A stretch of 64,000 bases of DNA from Edaphobacter bradus (GTDB lineage Bacteria; Acidobacteriota; Terriglobia; Terriglobales; Acidobacteriaceae): NCBI RefSeq assembly GCF_025685645.1, contig NZ_JAGSYF010000001.1, positions 434,001-498,000 of the forward strand. Reading direction: 5' to 3'. A model generated the notes under the pieces. The model made no database searches. It saw only the letters and a program-made list of their open reading frames with translations, and was not told the DNA's origin. How positions within the stretch are numbered: position 1 is the first letter of the stretch; each line of letters opens with the position of its first letter. The position numbers were made by a program, and so were the translations under genes. Shown piece after piece: positions 18,033 through 28,003 of this stretch.

Positions 18033-18818
18033 GTGTCGTACGACTACAGCAAATTGTTTGATCTGACGGGGAAACAGGCGCTTGTTGTTGGGGCGGGCAG
18101 CGGTATTGGCGAAGCTGCCGCGCATGGCTTGGCAGCACACGGAGCGCACGTTCTGTGTGGCGACTTGAATGTGGAAGCGGCGCAGAAGGTGGCTGATGCC
18201 ATCAAGCAGGCCGGCGGACACGCTGAGGCGCTGGCGATCGACATACGCGACAGCGCGGGCGTTGTGAAGGCAATCGATGCACTGCCAGATCTGGATGTGT
18301 TGGTGAGCACGCCGGCGATCAATGTGCGCAAACCGCTGGTGCAGATGACCGATGAGGAGTTTGACCGGGTAGTATCGCTGAATCTGAAAGGCACGTTCAG
18401 GCTGATTACGACTGCGGGACGCAACATGGCGAGGCGCGGGAGGGGAAGCATCATCGCGTTTGCGAGCATTCGCGCGCTTGTTGTCGAGCCTGGACAGGGA
18501 GTGTATGCCGCGACCAAGGCGGGAGTGCTGCAGATGTGCCGTGCGCTGGCGGCGGAGCTTGGGCCGAGTGGCGTACGAGTGAATGCGATTGGGCCAGGGG
18601 TTGTGGATACTCCTCTCACGGCGCCAATTGCTGCAAATAAAGCGTGGTACGACGCATACGCGCAGAAGAGCGCGCTGGGGCGATGGGCGAAGCCCCATGA
18701 GATGGCTGGTGCGGTGGTTTATCTGGCTTCGGACGCTGGCTCATTTGTGACAGGAACGCTCACGATCGTCGATGGCGGGTGGACCGCTGTGGATGGCCGG
18801 TTTACACCTCCCCTATAG
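18033..18818 (+). CDS. SDR family oxidoreductase
   Basis: 261 residues from a GTG start with GAAAGGAAA 5 nt upstream. Classical short-chain dehydrogenase features: cofactor motif VVGAGSGIGEA (18-28, GxxxGxG type), acidic Asp44 after strand 2 suggesting NAD(H), catalytic Ser145, Tyr158 and Lys162 (YAATK), and the C-terminal VTGTLTIVDGGWT. The usual NNAG motif is replaced by STPAIN at 92-97, an uncommon variant. It is divergent from the semialdehyde dehydrogenase gene and may share its regulation. The substrate is not predictable; a 3-hydroxyacid or sugar alcohol would fit the family. Confidence 0.9.
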   Translation: MSYDYSKLFDLTGKQALVVGAGSGIGEAAAHGLAAHGAHVLCGDLNVEAAQKVADAIKQAGGHAEALAIDIRDSAGVVKAIDALPDLDVLVSTPAINVRKPLVQMTDEEFDRVVSLNLKGTFRLITTAGRNMARRGRGSIIAFASIRALVVEPGQGVYAATKAGVLQMCRALAAELGPSGVRVNAIGPGVVDTPLTAPIAANKAWYDAYAQKSALGRWAKPHEMAGAVVYLASDAGSFVTGTLTIVDGGWTAVDGRFTPPL

Positions 18819-19012
18819 GGCTGAATGTCTCGCAGCCGCCCTCTCCATCCCCATGGAGAGTGTCCTCGGTCGATTCGGGGCATTCTTCAGGCTCGGTTAA
18901 GGATCGCTCTCTAATATGTAGAATTCGTAGACAGAATTCGTTGTCGGCGGGCCTCGGTTATGGTCTTCTGCAGCGGATTCAACGAGATAAGATCTGCAGC
19001 GCGGGACGAGTG

Positions 19013-19699
19013 ATGCGGGTATTAGTAGTAGAAGATGAGATAAGGTTGGCGGCAAACGTCGCACAGGCGCTACGCGAGGGGCCTGGTTTTGCAGTTGATC
19101 TTGCACACGATGGCGAAGAGGCTTTGTTGGTGTGTTCGAGCCACCCGTACGATCTCATCCTGCTCGACCTGATGATCCCTCGCATTGATGGTGGCGAGGT
19201 GGTTCGAAGGTTGCGAGCGCAACAGATTCATACGCCGATCCTTGTGCTTACCGCGAAATCTGAGACTCAATCGACGATTGATCTGTTGAACCTGGGTGCA
19301 GACGACTATATGACGAAGCCGTTTGACCTCGGAGAATTGATTGCACGAGTCCGAGCGCTGATTCGGCGAGGCAAGGGAACAGCGCAAAGTGTGCTCACCT
19401 TTGGCGTGCTGACGTTAAATACTGCGGAGCAGACGGTGACGAGCGGGGGAGAACTGGTCGACCTGTCTCCCACGGAGTACCGGATCCTCGAATATCTGCT
19501 TCATCGTCCGCGCCTGATCGTGTCGAAACGCGAGTTGCTTGAGCACCTGTACGACTTTACTTGGGAACACCATTCCAACGTCATTGAAGCCCATGTCTCG
19601 AACCTTCGACGGAAGCTGAGATTGACGACAGAGACGATCGTGCTGGAGACGTTTCGAGGGCGCGGCTACCGGCTTGCGGCCCCGGAGTCTGTGCTATGA
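19013..19699 (+). CDS. OmpR-family response regulator
   Basis: 228 residues from ATG 19013 (MRVLVVEDE). The open frame extends 78 codons further upstream, but that part is non-coding in character. The receiver domain has acidic Glu7/Asp8, phosphoacceptor Asp52 (LILLDLMIP), a conserved Thr (LTAKS) and Lys (DYMTKPFDL). The C-terminal winged helix (about 130-225) ends in RGRGYRL, typical of the OmpR/PhoB group, close to CusR/QseB. It overlaps the histidine kinase gene by 4 nt. The next genes are a YncE-like protein and, converging, an RND efflux operon, which is a plausible target. Confidence 0.95.
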   Translation: MRVLVVEDEIRLAANVAQALREGPGFAVDLAHDGEEALLVCSSHPYDLILLDLMIPRIDGGEVVRRLRAQQIHTPILVLTAKSETQSTIDLLNLGADDYMTKPFDLGELIARVRALIRRGKGTAQSVLTFGVLTLNTAEQTVTSGGELVDLSPTEYRILEYLLHRPRLIVSKRELLEHLYDFTWEHHSNVIEAHVSNLRRKLRLTTETIVLETFRGRGYRLAAPESVL

Positions 19700-21093
19700 A
19701 GATGCGTTCGCTGACCCGACAGGCGGTACTCAGTGTTCTAGTTGTGGAGTTGGTGTGCGCGATCGCTCTCACGGGCGCTGCGCTGCTCCACGAACGTCAT
19801 ACGCAGGTGCGTGCTTTTGACGTGATGCTGAAGGGAAGATCGGATTCCCTGCTTGGGGCGATTCAGGACGCAGAAGATCCTGAGGACAACGTGACGATTG
19901 ATCCAACGGAACTCACTGTCCCGAAGGAGGATGTTTACGCCGTCTACAATCAGGGTGGACGGATGCTCGGCGCATCAGGGAATGCTCCTGCAGAGATCAT
20001 CGAACGGCGAGGAGGCGGGACATCCGTGCGCCGCGCGAACGGCAGGAGCTATCGTGTGCTACAGCGTGACGGCATTCGTGTGATCGATCGTGCTGATTAT
20101 GGAGGCGTTGGGCTGCGGCGGCCCGTAACTATCGTGTATGCCGCGCCGGACCACAACCTTTGGCATCATGTCTACGAAGCCGTGCGGTTCTATGTTTTCG
20201 TGAGCGCACTTCTTATCTTCGGGACTGCGATTGCGATGATCGTGCTGCTCAGGAGAGTGCTGCGCCCGATCGATGAATTGGCGCTTGAGGCAAGCACCGT
20301 GTCAGCGCGTTCGCTGCAGTTCACCGCCCCTGAGTCGGCGAGTGGTATCCGGGAACTGCGCCCGCTGGCAGATGCGTTGACACGAGCCATGGAAGGGCTG
20401 AAGAGGTCGTTCGACCAGCAGCACCGTTTTGTGGGAGATGCGGCCCACGAACTGAAGACGGCGGTCGCGGTTGTGCGCTCTTCCATCCAGTTGTTGATGC
20501 TGCGTCCTCGAGAGACAGGCGAGTACGTCGACGGCCTGCAGGCCCTTTTGAAAGACAATACCCGCGTGGAGGAACTCGTCACTCGAATGCTGACGCTTGC
20601 GCGTCTTGAAGAGCGGGGAAGCACAGAAGGAGCGCGCGCTGACTTATGCGAGGTTGCGGATCGGGTGATTCATGGGACGCAATCGCTTGCGGACAGTGAA
20701 TTGATCGAGATTCAATCGGTCTGCTCCTCGAGTGTCGTGGTTCCGGTTCCCGCGGAGGATCTGGAGATACTCATTTCGAATCTTCTGGTGAACGCGATCC
20801 AACACAGCAAACCTGGTTCGGAGGTTCTTGTGAGTTCTGAAGAGAGCGATGGCCGGGCGATTTTCAGGGTGAAGGACAAGGGGGAAGGAATCTCGCCATC
20901 AGCTCTTCCGCATCTCTTTGAACGGTTTTTCCGGGAAGACAGCTCTCGATCGAGGCAAACGGGAGGGGCAGGCCTTGGCCTTGCGATATGTAAGACGATT
21001 GTCGATGCCGCTTCCGGAACAATATCGCTGGAAAGCACTCCTGGTACCGGTACCACCGTGATTGTGAGTCTCCCGCTGGCGGCGGATGCTTAA
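19696..21093 (+). CDS. Two-component sensor histidine kinase
   Basis: 465 residues with a membrane segment at 10-31, a periplasmic sensor region of about 130 residues, a second membrane segment near 165-187, a HAMP-like linker (RRVLRPIDELALEAS), the H-box with phosphoacceptor His251 (FVGDAAHELKT), and ATPase N, G1 and G2 boxes (NLLVNAIQHS, DKGEGIS, GGAGLGLAICK). It resembles the CusS/QseC/BaeS type. Its ATG overlaps the stop of the response regulator gene, so the two are translated together. The signal is not evident. Metals or envelope-active compounds are suggested only by the nearby RND operon. Confidence 0.95.
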   Translation: MKMRSLTRQAVLSVLVVELVCAIALTGAALLHERHTQVRAFDVMLKGRSDSLLGAIQDAEDPEDNVTIDPTELTVPKEDVYAVYNQGGRMLGASGNAPAEIIERRGGGTSVRRANGRSYRVLQRDGIRVIDRADYGGVGLRRPVTIVYAAPDHNLWHHVYEAVRFYVFVSALLIFGTAIAMIVLLRRVLRPIDELALEASTVSARSLQFTAPESASGIRELRPLADALTRAMEGLKRSFDQQHRFVGDAAHELKTAVAVVRSSIQLLMLRPRETGEYVDGLQALLKDNTRVEELVTRMLTLARLEERGSTEGARADLCEVADRVIHGTQSLADSELIEIQSVCSSSVVVPVPAEDLEILISNLLVNAIQHSKPGSEVLVSSEESDGRAIFRVKDKGEGISPSALPHLFERFFREDSSRSRQTGGAGLGLAICKTIVDAASGTISLESTPGTGTTVIVSLPLAADA

Positions 21094-21163
21094 TGCTGAA
21101 TTAATGTCCGTGAGAAAGACTTCTTCCGACACTTAATGTGTGATATCACCTCAGAGGACCGTC

Positions 21164-22189
21164 ATGTTCAGAGTGGGCTTTAGAAGGTATGCATGTGCAG
21201 CGACTGTGATTGTTGCTACAGCTGCTGCATCTGCTCAAACGCAGTATCGAATCGTTGATCACTGGAAGGTCGGTGGCACGGGCGGATGGGATTACGTTGT
21301 CGCCGATTCTGCGGCGCATTTGCTCTATGTGACTCACGGGCCTCGCGTGGAGGTGCTCGACACAACGACTGGCAAGTCAGTAGCGGCGATCACGGGCTTG
21401 AAGGGGACTCACGGAGTTGCCTTGGACTCCGAAGGCAAGCTGGGTTATATCTCGGACGGCGCGAGCAATGAGGTTGTTATCTTCGACCGGAAGAGCTTTG
21501 CAAAGGTCGGGTCTGTGGCGACGGGCACGAATCCAGATGGCATATTGTATGAGCCAAGCACGAAGACGGTGTGGGCGTTCAATGGCCGTAGCAACAACGC
21601 GACCGTGATTGACGCCGCGAGCGGCAAGGCGATGAGCACAATTGCGCTGCCTGGGAAGCCAGAGTTCCCGCAGGCAGACGGCAAAGGGCATGTGTTCGTG
21701 AACATTGAGGATAAGAACAGCATCGTACACCTGGATGCTTCGAAGAAGACGATCTCGTCTGTTTGGCCGCTGGAAAACTGCGAATCACCGTCAGGGTTGG
21801 CTCTGGACAATGAGCATCACCGCCTCTTTGCGGTCTGTGATGGGAAAAAGATGGCTGTGGTCGATGCAGTGAGTGGCAAGCAGCTCGCGTCGCCTGCTAT
21901 TGGCGATGGGCCGGATGCAGCAGGGTACAGCGCGCTTCATCAACTCGCCTTCAGCTCCAATGGTGACGGCACGCTTTCTGTGATTGACGCCGCGAATGGA
22001 TACAAGCCGTTGCAGACGGTTGGGACGCAGAAAGGTGCGCGCACTATGGCGTACGATGATGCAGTCGATCGGGTGTACCTGGTGACAGCGGAGTTTGGAC
22101 CGCGTCCAGCGCCGACGCCGCAGAGCCCGCGTCCACGCCCTGCGGTGCTGGCAGATACGTTCACCGTTATCGTCGTCGGACGTAAGTAA
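21164..22189 (+). CDS. YncE-like beta-propeller secreted protein
   Basis: 341 residues from ATG 21164, with GAGGA about 6 nt upstream; a GTG start 24 nt earlier is less likely. A signal peptide (RYACAATVIVATAAASAQ) is followed by repeated 40-residue blades of the type VLDTTTGKSVAAITGLKGTHGVALD and VIDAASGKAMSTIALPGKP, a seven-bladed propeller of the YVTN/YncE family. Such proteins are periplasmic, and their biochemical roles are mostly unknown. It lies 70 nt after the kinase gene on the same strand and may belong to the same transcript. Confidence 0.88.
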   Translation: MFRVGFRRYACAATVIVATAAASAQTQYRIVDHWKVGGTGGWDYVVADSAAHLLYVTHGPRVEVLDTTTGKSVAAITGLKGTHGVALDSEGKLGYISDGASNEVVIFDRKSFAKVGSVATGTNPDGILYEPSTKTVWAFNGRSNNATVIDAASGKAMSTIALPGKPEFPQADGKGHVFVNIEDKNSIVHLDASKKTISSVWPLENCESPSGLALDNEHHRLFAVCDGKKMAVVDAVSGKQLASPAIGDGPDAAGYSALHQLAFSSNGDGTLSVIDAANGYKPLQTVGTQKGARTMAYDDAVDRVYLVTAEFGPRPAPTPQSPRPRPAVLADTFTVIVVGRK

Positions 22190-22201
22190 GAGCCGAGAGT
22201 C

Positions 22202-22243
22202 AAACGCCGAAAGCCCGCGCATCTGCGCAGGCTCTCGGCGTTT
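22202..22243. terminator. Strong bidirectional hairpin between convergent genes
   Basis: AAACGCCGA (22202-22210) pairs with TCGGCGTTT, and the inner AGCC and GCGC arms pair too, giving a stem of more than 15 bp around an ATCT loop. It lies between the stop of the YncE-like gene (22189) and the stop of the RND gene (22252). On the minus strand it is followed by TTTGACTCTCGGCTCTTAC, a poor T-run, so it may also work as an mRNA-stabilising end. Confidence 0.7.
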
Positions 22244-22251
22244 GCAGCCCT

Positions 22252-25200
22252 TTATGCCAGTACCGTATGGCAGCTTCGCTGCTTGGTGAGAATGTAGTAC
22301 ACGACGGGCGTCACGATCAGGCTTAGCACCATGGAGATGACAAGGCCTCCAATTACCGCAATGGCGAGTGGTTGCAGCATCTGTGAGCCTGCGCCAATCG
22401 CGAACGCCAGCGGGAGCATGCCGCTGATGGCTGCGGTAGCAGTCATCAGGATGGGACGGAGGCGGCGCTGCGCTGCGTGCACCATCGCGTCGTAAGCGGA
22501 CATGCCTTCACGGCGGTATCGTTCATCCGCATCGAGCAGCAGGATTCCGTTCTTCGCCACGATACCAATGACCATAATGACGCCCATGAATGACGCTACG
22601 TTGAATGTCGTACCTGTAATAAGGAGGGCCATAACGACACCGGCAATCGACATGACGGATGATGTAAGGATTGCGGCAGGTGCGAAGAAGTTGCGGAACT
22701 CCACGAGCAGGACGCCGAAGACAAGAGTCAGCGAAAGCAGCAGAACCCGGAGAAGTTCCCGGAAGGACTTCTGCTGCTCCTGATAGGTTCCACCATACTC
22801 GATTCTGACGGTCGGAGGCAGATGCATCCCACTGACAACGCGTTGAACCTTCGCGATGGCGGTGCCGAGATCTGAGCCCTCGAGTCGAGCGGTTACGACG
22901 ACAATCTGTTGGAGGTTCTCTCTGCGAATCTCGTTCTGCGGCGGCAGTTGTTGAATCTGCGCCAGCGCTCCCAGAGTAGCCGTTTTGCCTGTTGCGCTAT
23001 TAAAGACTGTGTTCTGAATTGAATCGAGCGACTGACGTGTCTCGTCTCCGAGCCGCACACGTACGGTATAGGGTCGTCCGTTTGCAATCAGAGGATCGGT
23101 TGTCGTGACTCCATCAAGAATAGAGGTCGCGTCTTCCGCGATCTCTGTTGGTGTAAAACCCATTCTTGATGCGACTGAGGGATCTATTTGAAAGGTTGTC
23201 GCTGGGCCGCTAATCGTGTTGTCGATGCCGTTCTGTACATCGACGACACCGCCGATTTTGCTGATGGCGTTTGCAATACGAGGGCCAAGCTCCGCCAGCG
23301 AGGCGGGGTTATTTGAAAAGACTTTAAGCTGAATCGGCTCTGGCGCGTTTGATAGATCGCCGATCATGTCCTGTAGTACCTGGGTGAACTCGATGTCGAG
23401 CTCGGGCTCAGTTTTCTTGATCTCCGCTCGTGCATCGGCGATGACTTCATCGATACCGCGACTGCGCTTGTTCTTGAGCCGGACAGTGATGTCACCGGTG
23501 TTCGCTTCGGTGACAGTCGCGAGGCCCATCTGCAGGCCCGTCCTGCGCGAGGTGCTCTCCACTTCAGGAATTTCGTGCAGAATCTGGTCGACACGAGTGA
23601 GTACGCGGTTGGTCTCTGTCAAAGAGCTGCCGGCGGGCATGATGTAGTCGAGAATGAAGCCGCCCTCATCCATCTCGGGGAGGAGGTCGGATCCAAGGCC
23701 CTGATAGGCGAAGAAGGATGCAAAAACAAGAGCACCGCACATGCCCAAAAGCATCCACGGTCTTCGCAAGGCCCAGGCGAGACCAGCGCTATGCCAGCGT
23801 AATACGAGAGTCATGATGCGGCCATGTTCATGTTCCGCCGTGGATTCGTCGTGGGAGAGGGAGGCATGCTTCTCTTTCAGCAGAGAGAGGCTCAAACCGG
23901 GAGTCCAGGTCAACGCGAGCAGCAATGACGTGAGCAGGGCAGTGGTCATGGTGACGGCGAGGGCGCGAAAGAAGCTGCCTGTGACGCCAGTTACTGTGAT
24001 CAGTGGCAGGAAGACAACGACCGGTGTGATGGTCGATCCGATCAACGGAACGGTAATCTCACGCAGGGCCAATCGCGCTGCCTCGGCGCGGCTCTCGCCA
24101 GAGTCGCGGTGCAGCACGATGTTTTCGACCACGACGATCGCGTCGTCGATGACCAGGCCGATCGCTGCTGCGAGGCCGCCAAGCGTCATGAGGTTGAAGC
24201 TTTCGCCGATGATCCAGAGGAACAGAATCGTAATCGCAATAGTAACGGGAATGACCAGGCCGGCGACGAGTGCGGAGCTCCAATCACTCAAAAACAAGAA
24301 CATGATGATGCAGGCGAGCAGCAGGCCGATGAAGATCGCGTCACGAACGCTGCGGATGCTTTCACGTACAAGCTCAGACTGGTCGTAATACGGCTCGAAG
24401 CGCACACCGTTGGGCAGAGTCTTCTTGAGATGTTGCACTTCGGCGAAGACGGCATCGGCTACCGCAACGGTATTGCTCGATGGCTGGCGAGTGATGTTCA
24501 GCAACACGCCCGGCTTTCCTTCGGCCGTGACGGTGGTATACACAGGCATCACACCAGGTTGCACAGTTGCAACGTCGGAGACTCGAACAGGAGCACCATT
24601 TGGGGTCGTCTTGACGACGAGGCGGGCGAGTTGGTCTGCATCGTGCACCTGCGCTCCGACCAGCCCGAGGATCAGTTGATGATTGGCCTCATAGAGCCCA
24701 GGCGAGTCGATGATATTGGAAGCCTGAACCGCGTTGACCAAGTCGAGGATCGTCACGCCGGCGCTCTGCATCCGCGCAAGATTCGGTACGAGATGAAACT
24801 CCGGAACCTTGCCGCCCTGGACGGTTACCGTGCTAACACCTCCCACGCGGTTCAGTAGTGGCTTGAGGTCGTAGGTTGCCAGCTCCCAAAGCTGCGTCTG
24901 TGAGAGTGTGTCCGAGGTAAGGCTGTAGCCAAGAATAGGGAAGGTGGCGAAGGTGAGGCGGTTGGTCGTGACAGCCGCCGTGGCTGGCAGCTCCTGCCTG
25001 ATCTTGCTCAATGCGGCGTCTACCAACTGTAACGTGTGGAACATGTCGGCGTTCCAGTCGAAGAAGAGGCTTACCTCGGCGGAGCCACGGCTTGTTGTTG
25101 AGCGAACCGTCAGCAGACCAGGCACGGCATTGACTGCGTCTTCAATTGGCTTGGTAATCAGGACCTGCATCTGTTCAACGGGCATGACTCCGTTGTCAAC

Positions 25201-25371
25201 GCCGATGACGACGCGCGGAAAGTTCGTCTCCGGAAAGACGGAGATGGGGACCTGACGCGACGCGTAGATGCCCGCCAATGAGAGGACCACCAGAAAGAAG
25301 AAGATCGCTCCGCGGAAACGGACGAGCCAGAATGTCTTCGTTGTTTGAGTAACGCGTTCGGTGATCAGCAT
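22252..25371 (-). CDS. RND-family efflux transporter, inner-membrane pump subunit
   Basis: 1039 residues, normal length for an RND pump: 12 membrane helices with two large periplasmic loops (about 40-335 and 560-870). The proton-relay Asp pair is present in GLVIDDAIVVVEN in helix 4, as in the AcrB-type (HAE) rather than the CzcA-type relay. The conserved GVMPVEQMQ and TPVVYYIL stretches fit. It is the last gene of a TolC-adaptor-pump operon; its ATG overlaps the adaptor stop by 1 nt (TAATG). It expels drugs or other small molecules. The substrate is unknown. Confidence 0.95.
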   Translation of the reverse strand: MLITERVTQTTKTFWLVRFRGAIFFFLVVLSLAGIYASRQVPISVFPETNFPRVVIGVDNGVMPVEQMQVLITKPIEDAVNAVPGLLTVRSTTSRGSAEVSLFFDWNADMFHTLQLVDAALSKIRQELPATAAVTTNRLTFATFPILGYSLTSDTLSQTQLWELATYDLKPLLNRVGGVSTVTVQGGKVPEFHLVPNLARMQSAGVTILDLVNAVQASNIIDSPGLYEANHQLILGLVGAQVHDADQLARLVVKTTPNGAPVRVSDVATVQPGVMPVYTTVTAEGKPGVLLNITRQPSSNTVAVADAVFAEVQHLKKTLPNGVRFEPYYDQSELVRESIRSVRDAIFIGLLLACIIMFLFLSDWSSALVAGLVIPVTIAITILFLWIIGESFNLMTLGGLAAAIGLVIDDAIVVVENIVLHRDSGESRAEAARLALREITVPLIGSTITPVVVFLPLITVTGVTGSFFRALAVTMTTALLTSLLLALTWTPGLSLSLLKEKHASLSHDESTAEHEHGRIMTLVLRWHSAGLAWALRRPWMLLGMCGALVFASFFAYQGLGSDLLPEMDEGGFILDYIMPAGSSLTETNRVLTRVDQILHEIPEVESTSRRTGLQMGLATVTEANTGDITVRLKNKRSRGIDEVIADARAEIKKTEPELDIEFTQVLQDMIGDLSNAPEPIQLKVFSNNPASLAELGPRIANAISKIGGVVDVQNGIDNTISGPATTFQIDPSVASRMGFTPTEIAEDATSILDGVTTTDPLIANGRPYTVRVRLGDETRQSLDSIQNTVFNSATGKTATLGALAQIQQLPPQNEIRRENLQQIVVVTARLEGSDLGTAIAKVQRVVSGMHLPPTVRIEYGGTYQEQQKSFRELLRVLLLSLTLVFGVLLVEFRNFFAPAAILTSSVMSIAGVVMALLITGTTFNVASFMGVIMVIGIVAKNGILLLDADERYRREGMSAYDAMVHAAQRRLRPILMTATAAISGMLPLAFAIGAGSQMLQPLAIAVIGGLVISMVLSLIVTPVVYYILTKQRSCHTVLA

Positions 25372-26642
25372 TACTTTGCATCCTCTTCGGCAGCGCCGAC
25401 CTTTACTTTGGTACCTTCGTCCAGTCCGTATGCTCCTGAGACGATGACGGTATCGTCATTAGACACTCCAGTGACGACCTGCACGTCATCACCGTCGTTG
25501 ATTCCAAGAGAGACAGGCTTGCGATGGGCTGCTCCATCCCCACCGACAATCATTACGTATTTGCCGCCATCCTGTGCTGTAAGAATGGAGGTCATGGGGA
25601 GCTTAAGAGTCTTTGGAACTGTTCTGCCGGTGATCGATGCGTGAACGGGCGTTCCAGCCTTATACAGGCCCGCTTTGTTATCGACTTTCAGCCAGACTTC
25701 CACTGTCGTGCTGCCGGGATCAAGTGCAGGGCTGATAAGGAAGACCTTTGATGCGACGGGCTCATTCACTCCGGGAATGTTGATCTCCGCGTCGTCACCG
25801 ACTTTGAGTTGTTGCGCGATTCCCTGGGCGAGATGAACCTTCGCGAGGAGGTTAGAGGTATCCATCACAGTCAGAAGGGTACTGCCTGAAGCTACTGTCT
25901 CTCCGGGGAAGAGGGGGCGATCTGTCACCACGCCGTTGATCGGACTGTGGATCCTTGAGTAAGAGACTTGCGCCTCCGCGTTAAGAAACTTTCCTTTGGC
26001 GGAGGTGAGTTGTCCTTGTGCCTGATTCAGCGCAGCCTCGCGGCTTACGTTCTGCAGAGAATTGAGGTGGTTGACTGCCACATCATAGGCTGCTTTTGCC
26101 TGTACGAGTGCGGCGGCGGCGGTGTCGTAGTCCCGACCGGGAATTGCGCCCTCAGTGTAAAGTTTTTTCCTTGCGGTTGCGATGGATTCACTCAACTGAA
26201 CCTGTGCCTTTGCCTGCGCGACATCAAGCTGTGCCTTGGCGAAGTCTTCGGGAACCTGGGCCTTGGTCTGAGTATTAAACGACGCTTGCGCCGCTTCGTA
26301 TTGGCCTTGATTATCCAGCGCGGTGGCTGTGAGATCGCTGCTCTCGAGTTCAGCCAGCAGCTGTCCCTCTTTTACGTGCGACCCGCGCTGAACATAGAAC
26401 TTCCGAATAGGCGCTGTGATCTTGGGGGAGATGGCAGCCTGAGCGAACGGCGACAGAGTAGCGTCGGTCACGATGTGCTCAGCGATAGCGCCGGACTCGG
26501 GCTTCTGGGCCTGTACGGTCACCAGGGTTGTGGCTTCCGTGTCAGCGTGTTTGCAGCCGATCGCGAGAGGGAAGAGGCACGTACCACAGAGGAATAATGC
26601 GCTGATTCGAGGCCGACGAGCTTGGATGAGGGTAGGGTTCAT
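25371..26642 (-). CDS. RND efflux periplasmic adaptor (membrane fusion) lipoprotein
   Basis: 423 residues from ATG 26642. A GTG at 26654, overlapping the TolC stop, is the alternative start. The leader ends in LAIGC, a lipobox, so it is likely an inner-membrane-anchored lipoprotein like AcrA. It has the split lipoyl domain (ISPKITAPIRKFYVQRGSHVKEGQLL), a long alpha hairpin (Ala- and Gln-rich, about 100-200), a second lipoyl half (RIHSPINGVVTDRP) and a beta-barrel. It links the pump to the TolC-like outer-membrane channel. It is the middle gene of the operon. Confidence 0.93.
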   Translation of the reverse strand: MNPTLIQARRPRISALFLCGTCLFPLAIGCKHADTEATTLVTVQAQKPESGAIAEHIVTDATLSPFAQAAISPKITAPIRKFYVQRGSHVKEGQLLAELESSDLTATALDNQGQYEAAQASFNTQTKAQVPEDFAKAQLDVAQAKAQVQLSESIATARKKLYTEGAIPGRDYDTAAAALVQAKAAYDVAVNHLNSLQNVSREAALNQAQGQLTSAKGKFLNAEAQVSYSRIHSPINGVVTDRPLFPGETVASGSTLLTVMDTSNLLAKVHLAQGIAQQLKVGDDAEINIPGVNEPVASKVFLISPALDPGSTTVEVWLKVDNKAGLYKAGTPVHASITGRTVPKTLKLPMTSILTAQDGGKYVMIVGGDGAAHRKPVSLGINDGDDVQVVTGVSNDDTVIVSGAYGLDEGTKVKVGAAEEDAK

Positions 26643-26650
26643 ATGTTTTC

Positions 26651-28003
26651 TCACAAGTTGCCCGAGAGTAGTTTGAGATTGGAGAGTGCGGCGTTATAAC
26701 GTACCATTCCATCCGCCTGAGCGACCTGAGCGGAGATCAATGAGCTCTGTGCATCAACGACCTCGAGTGCAGTCGCTTCGCCGGCGGTGTACCGGAGGTT
26801 TGTCAGGCGAAGGCTTTCGGTTGCTGTCCGAACGCTCTGGTCGAGCAAGTCGAGTTGTTCGCGCGCGGTGGCTGCTTCTGAGTAGGACTCATCCAGGGTG
26901 GCGATCAGTCTGCGCTGGGCTGAGGTCAACATTACGTGCGCTGCCTGGTTCCGAATCTTACTCTGCTTGATCCGCTTCTGCGTCGAGAACCAGTCCCACA
27001 CCGGAATATCGATTGTGCCAGAGATGGAGTAGCCGAGGTTGTTTATGCCGTCAGGTCCTCGCTTGGCAAACTGCGGTGCGTCAATACCGTATGTGAAGTT
27101 GAGCGCGAGATCCGGGAGGTACGCTGCCTTTGCGCCGAGCACTTCAGCGTCGCTCTGTTGCAGAGATGCGAGCGCGCTCTTGACTTCGGGGTTGTTTGTT
27201 GATGCGACTGCATTGACTTCCTCTCGCGTGGGCATGGGGGCGAGTTGGTCGGGGGGCAGCGTCGTATATGGAGTTCGCGGGTCTGGGAAGAGAAGTACGG
27301 CGAGCTCGAGGCGAGCTTTTTCGGCAGCGACGCGGCCGTCGAGGAGATCTCGCAGTCTCTGCTGCTGCTGCAGCTGGGCCTTCACAACATCGGCGTGTGC
27401 CACCTCGCGTGCGGCCTCTCGCTTTTGGGTCTGGTCTGTGAAGGATTGTGACTCACGCAGAGCCTCTTCGAACAGAGTTTGCCTTTTGTCGGTACTCTGA
27501 ACGGAGTAATAGAGATTGACGACCGCTCCGACCAATCCTCTGCGTGACAATTCGAGCTCGGCGTCAGCGCGTGCGGATTTTGCTGCCGCAGCGCGGACGT
27601 CGGCAACCTGCTTGACGCTCAGGGTCTCATTGATGGAAGCCTGACTTATGTATTCGTGAACCGTGTTGTTCGCTATAAAGACGGGAGAGGACTGATTGTT
27701 GATCACCCCACCATTCGGCTGCGTATAAAGCAGCTGATTGTGGTAGGTGACGGACGGAAGCATAGCGGCTTTGGTCAGATAGCGGTCGATTGTGGCGGAA
27801 CGCTGCTCTGCCAATGCGGTCACGAAAACGGGCTCATTCTGTTGGGCCCGGCGGATTGCTTCAGCAAGGGTGATGCTAATGGGTTGCGATGCAGGCTCTG
27901 TGTTACCGGGTGTGGCTTGCGCATTTCCAATCGCGGAGGATATGCAGCAGAGCGCGCACGAGATAACGCTGAGCGACTGTATCCCTTTCCTCAGAGTGAC
28001 CAT
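26651..28003 (-). CDS. TolC-family outer-membrane efflux protein
   Basis: 450 residues from ATG 28003, which gives a clean signal peptide (LRKGIQSLSVISCALCC); the frame opens 7 codons earlier at a TTG. Two OEP repeats are seen, each with a long helical hairpin (ARADAELELSRRGLVGAVVNLYYSV; SYSEAATAREQLDLLDQSVRTA) separated by strands. It forms the trimeric outer-membrane duct of the tripartite pump encoded with it. It is the first gene of the operon; no obvious ribosome site was seen, and the start is uncertain. Confidence 0.92.
   Translation of the reverse strand: MVTLRKGIQSLSVISCALCCISSAIGNAQATPGNTEPASQPISITLAEAIRRAQQNEPVFVTALAEQRSATIDRYLTKAAMLPSVTYHNQLLYTQPNGGVINNQSSPVFIANNTVHEYISQASINETLSVKQVADVRAAAAKSARADAELELSRRGLVGAVVNLYYSVQSTDKRQTLFEEALRESQSFTDQTQKREAAREVAHADVVKAQLQQQQRLRDLLDGRVAAEKARLELAVLLFPDPRTPYTTLPPDQLAPMPTREEVNAVASTNNPEVKSALASLQQSDAEVLGAKAAYLPDLALNFTYGIDAPQFAKRGPDGINNLGYSISGTIDIPVWDWFSTQKRIKQSKIRNQAAHVMLTSAQRRLIATLDESYSEAATAREQLDLLDQSVRTATESLRLTNLRYTAGEATALEVVDAQSSLISAQVAQADGMVRYNAALSNLKLLSGNL

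Noticed and set aside
18779..19012. Upstream extension of the OmpR-type regulator frame
   Set aside because: The receiver domain begins at ATG 19013; the extension has no domain and overlaps the end of the SDR gene.
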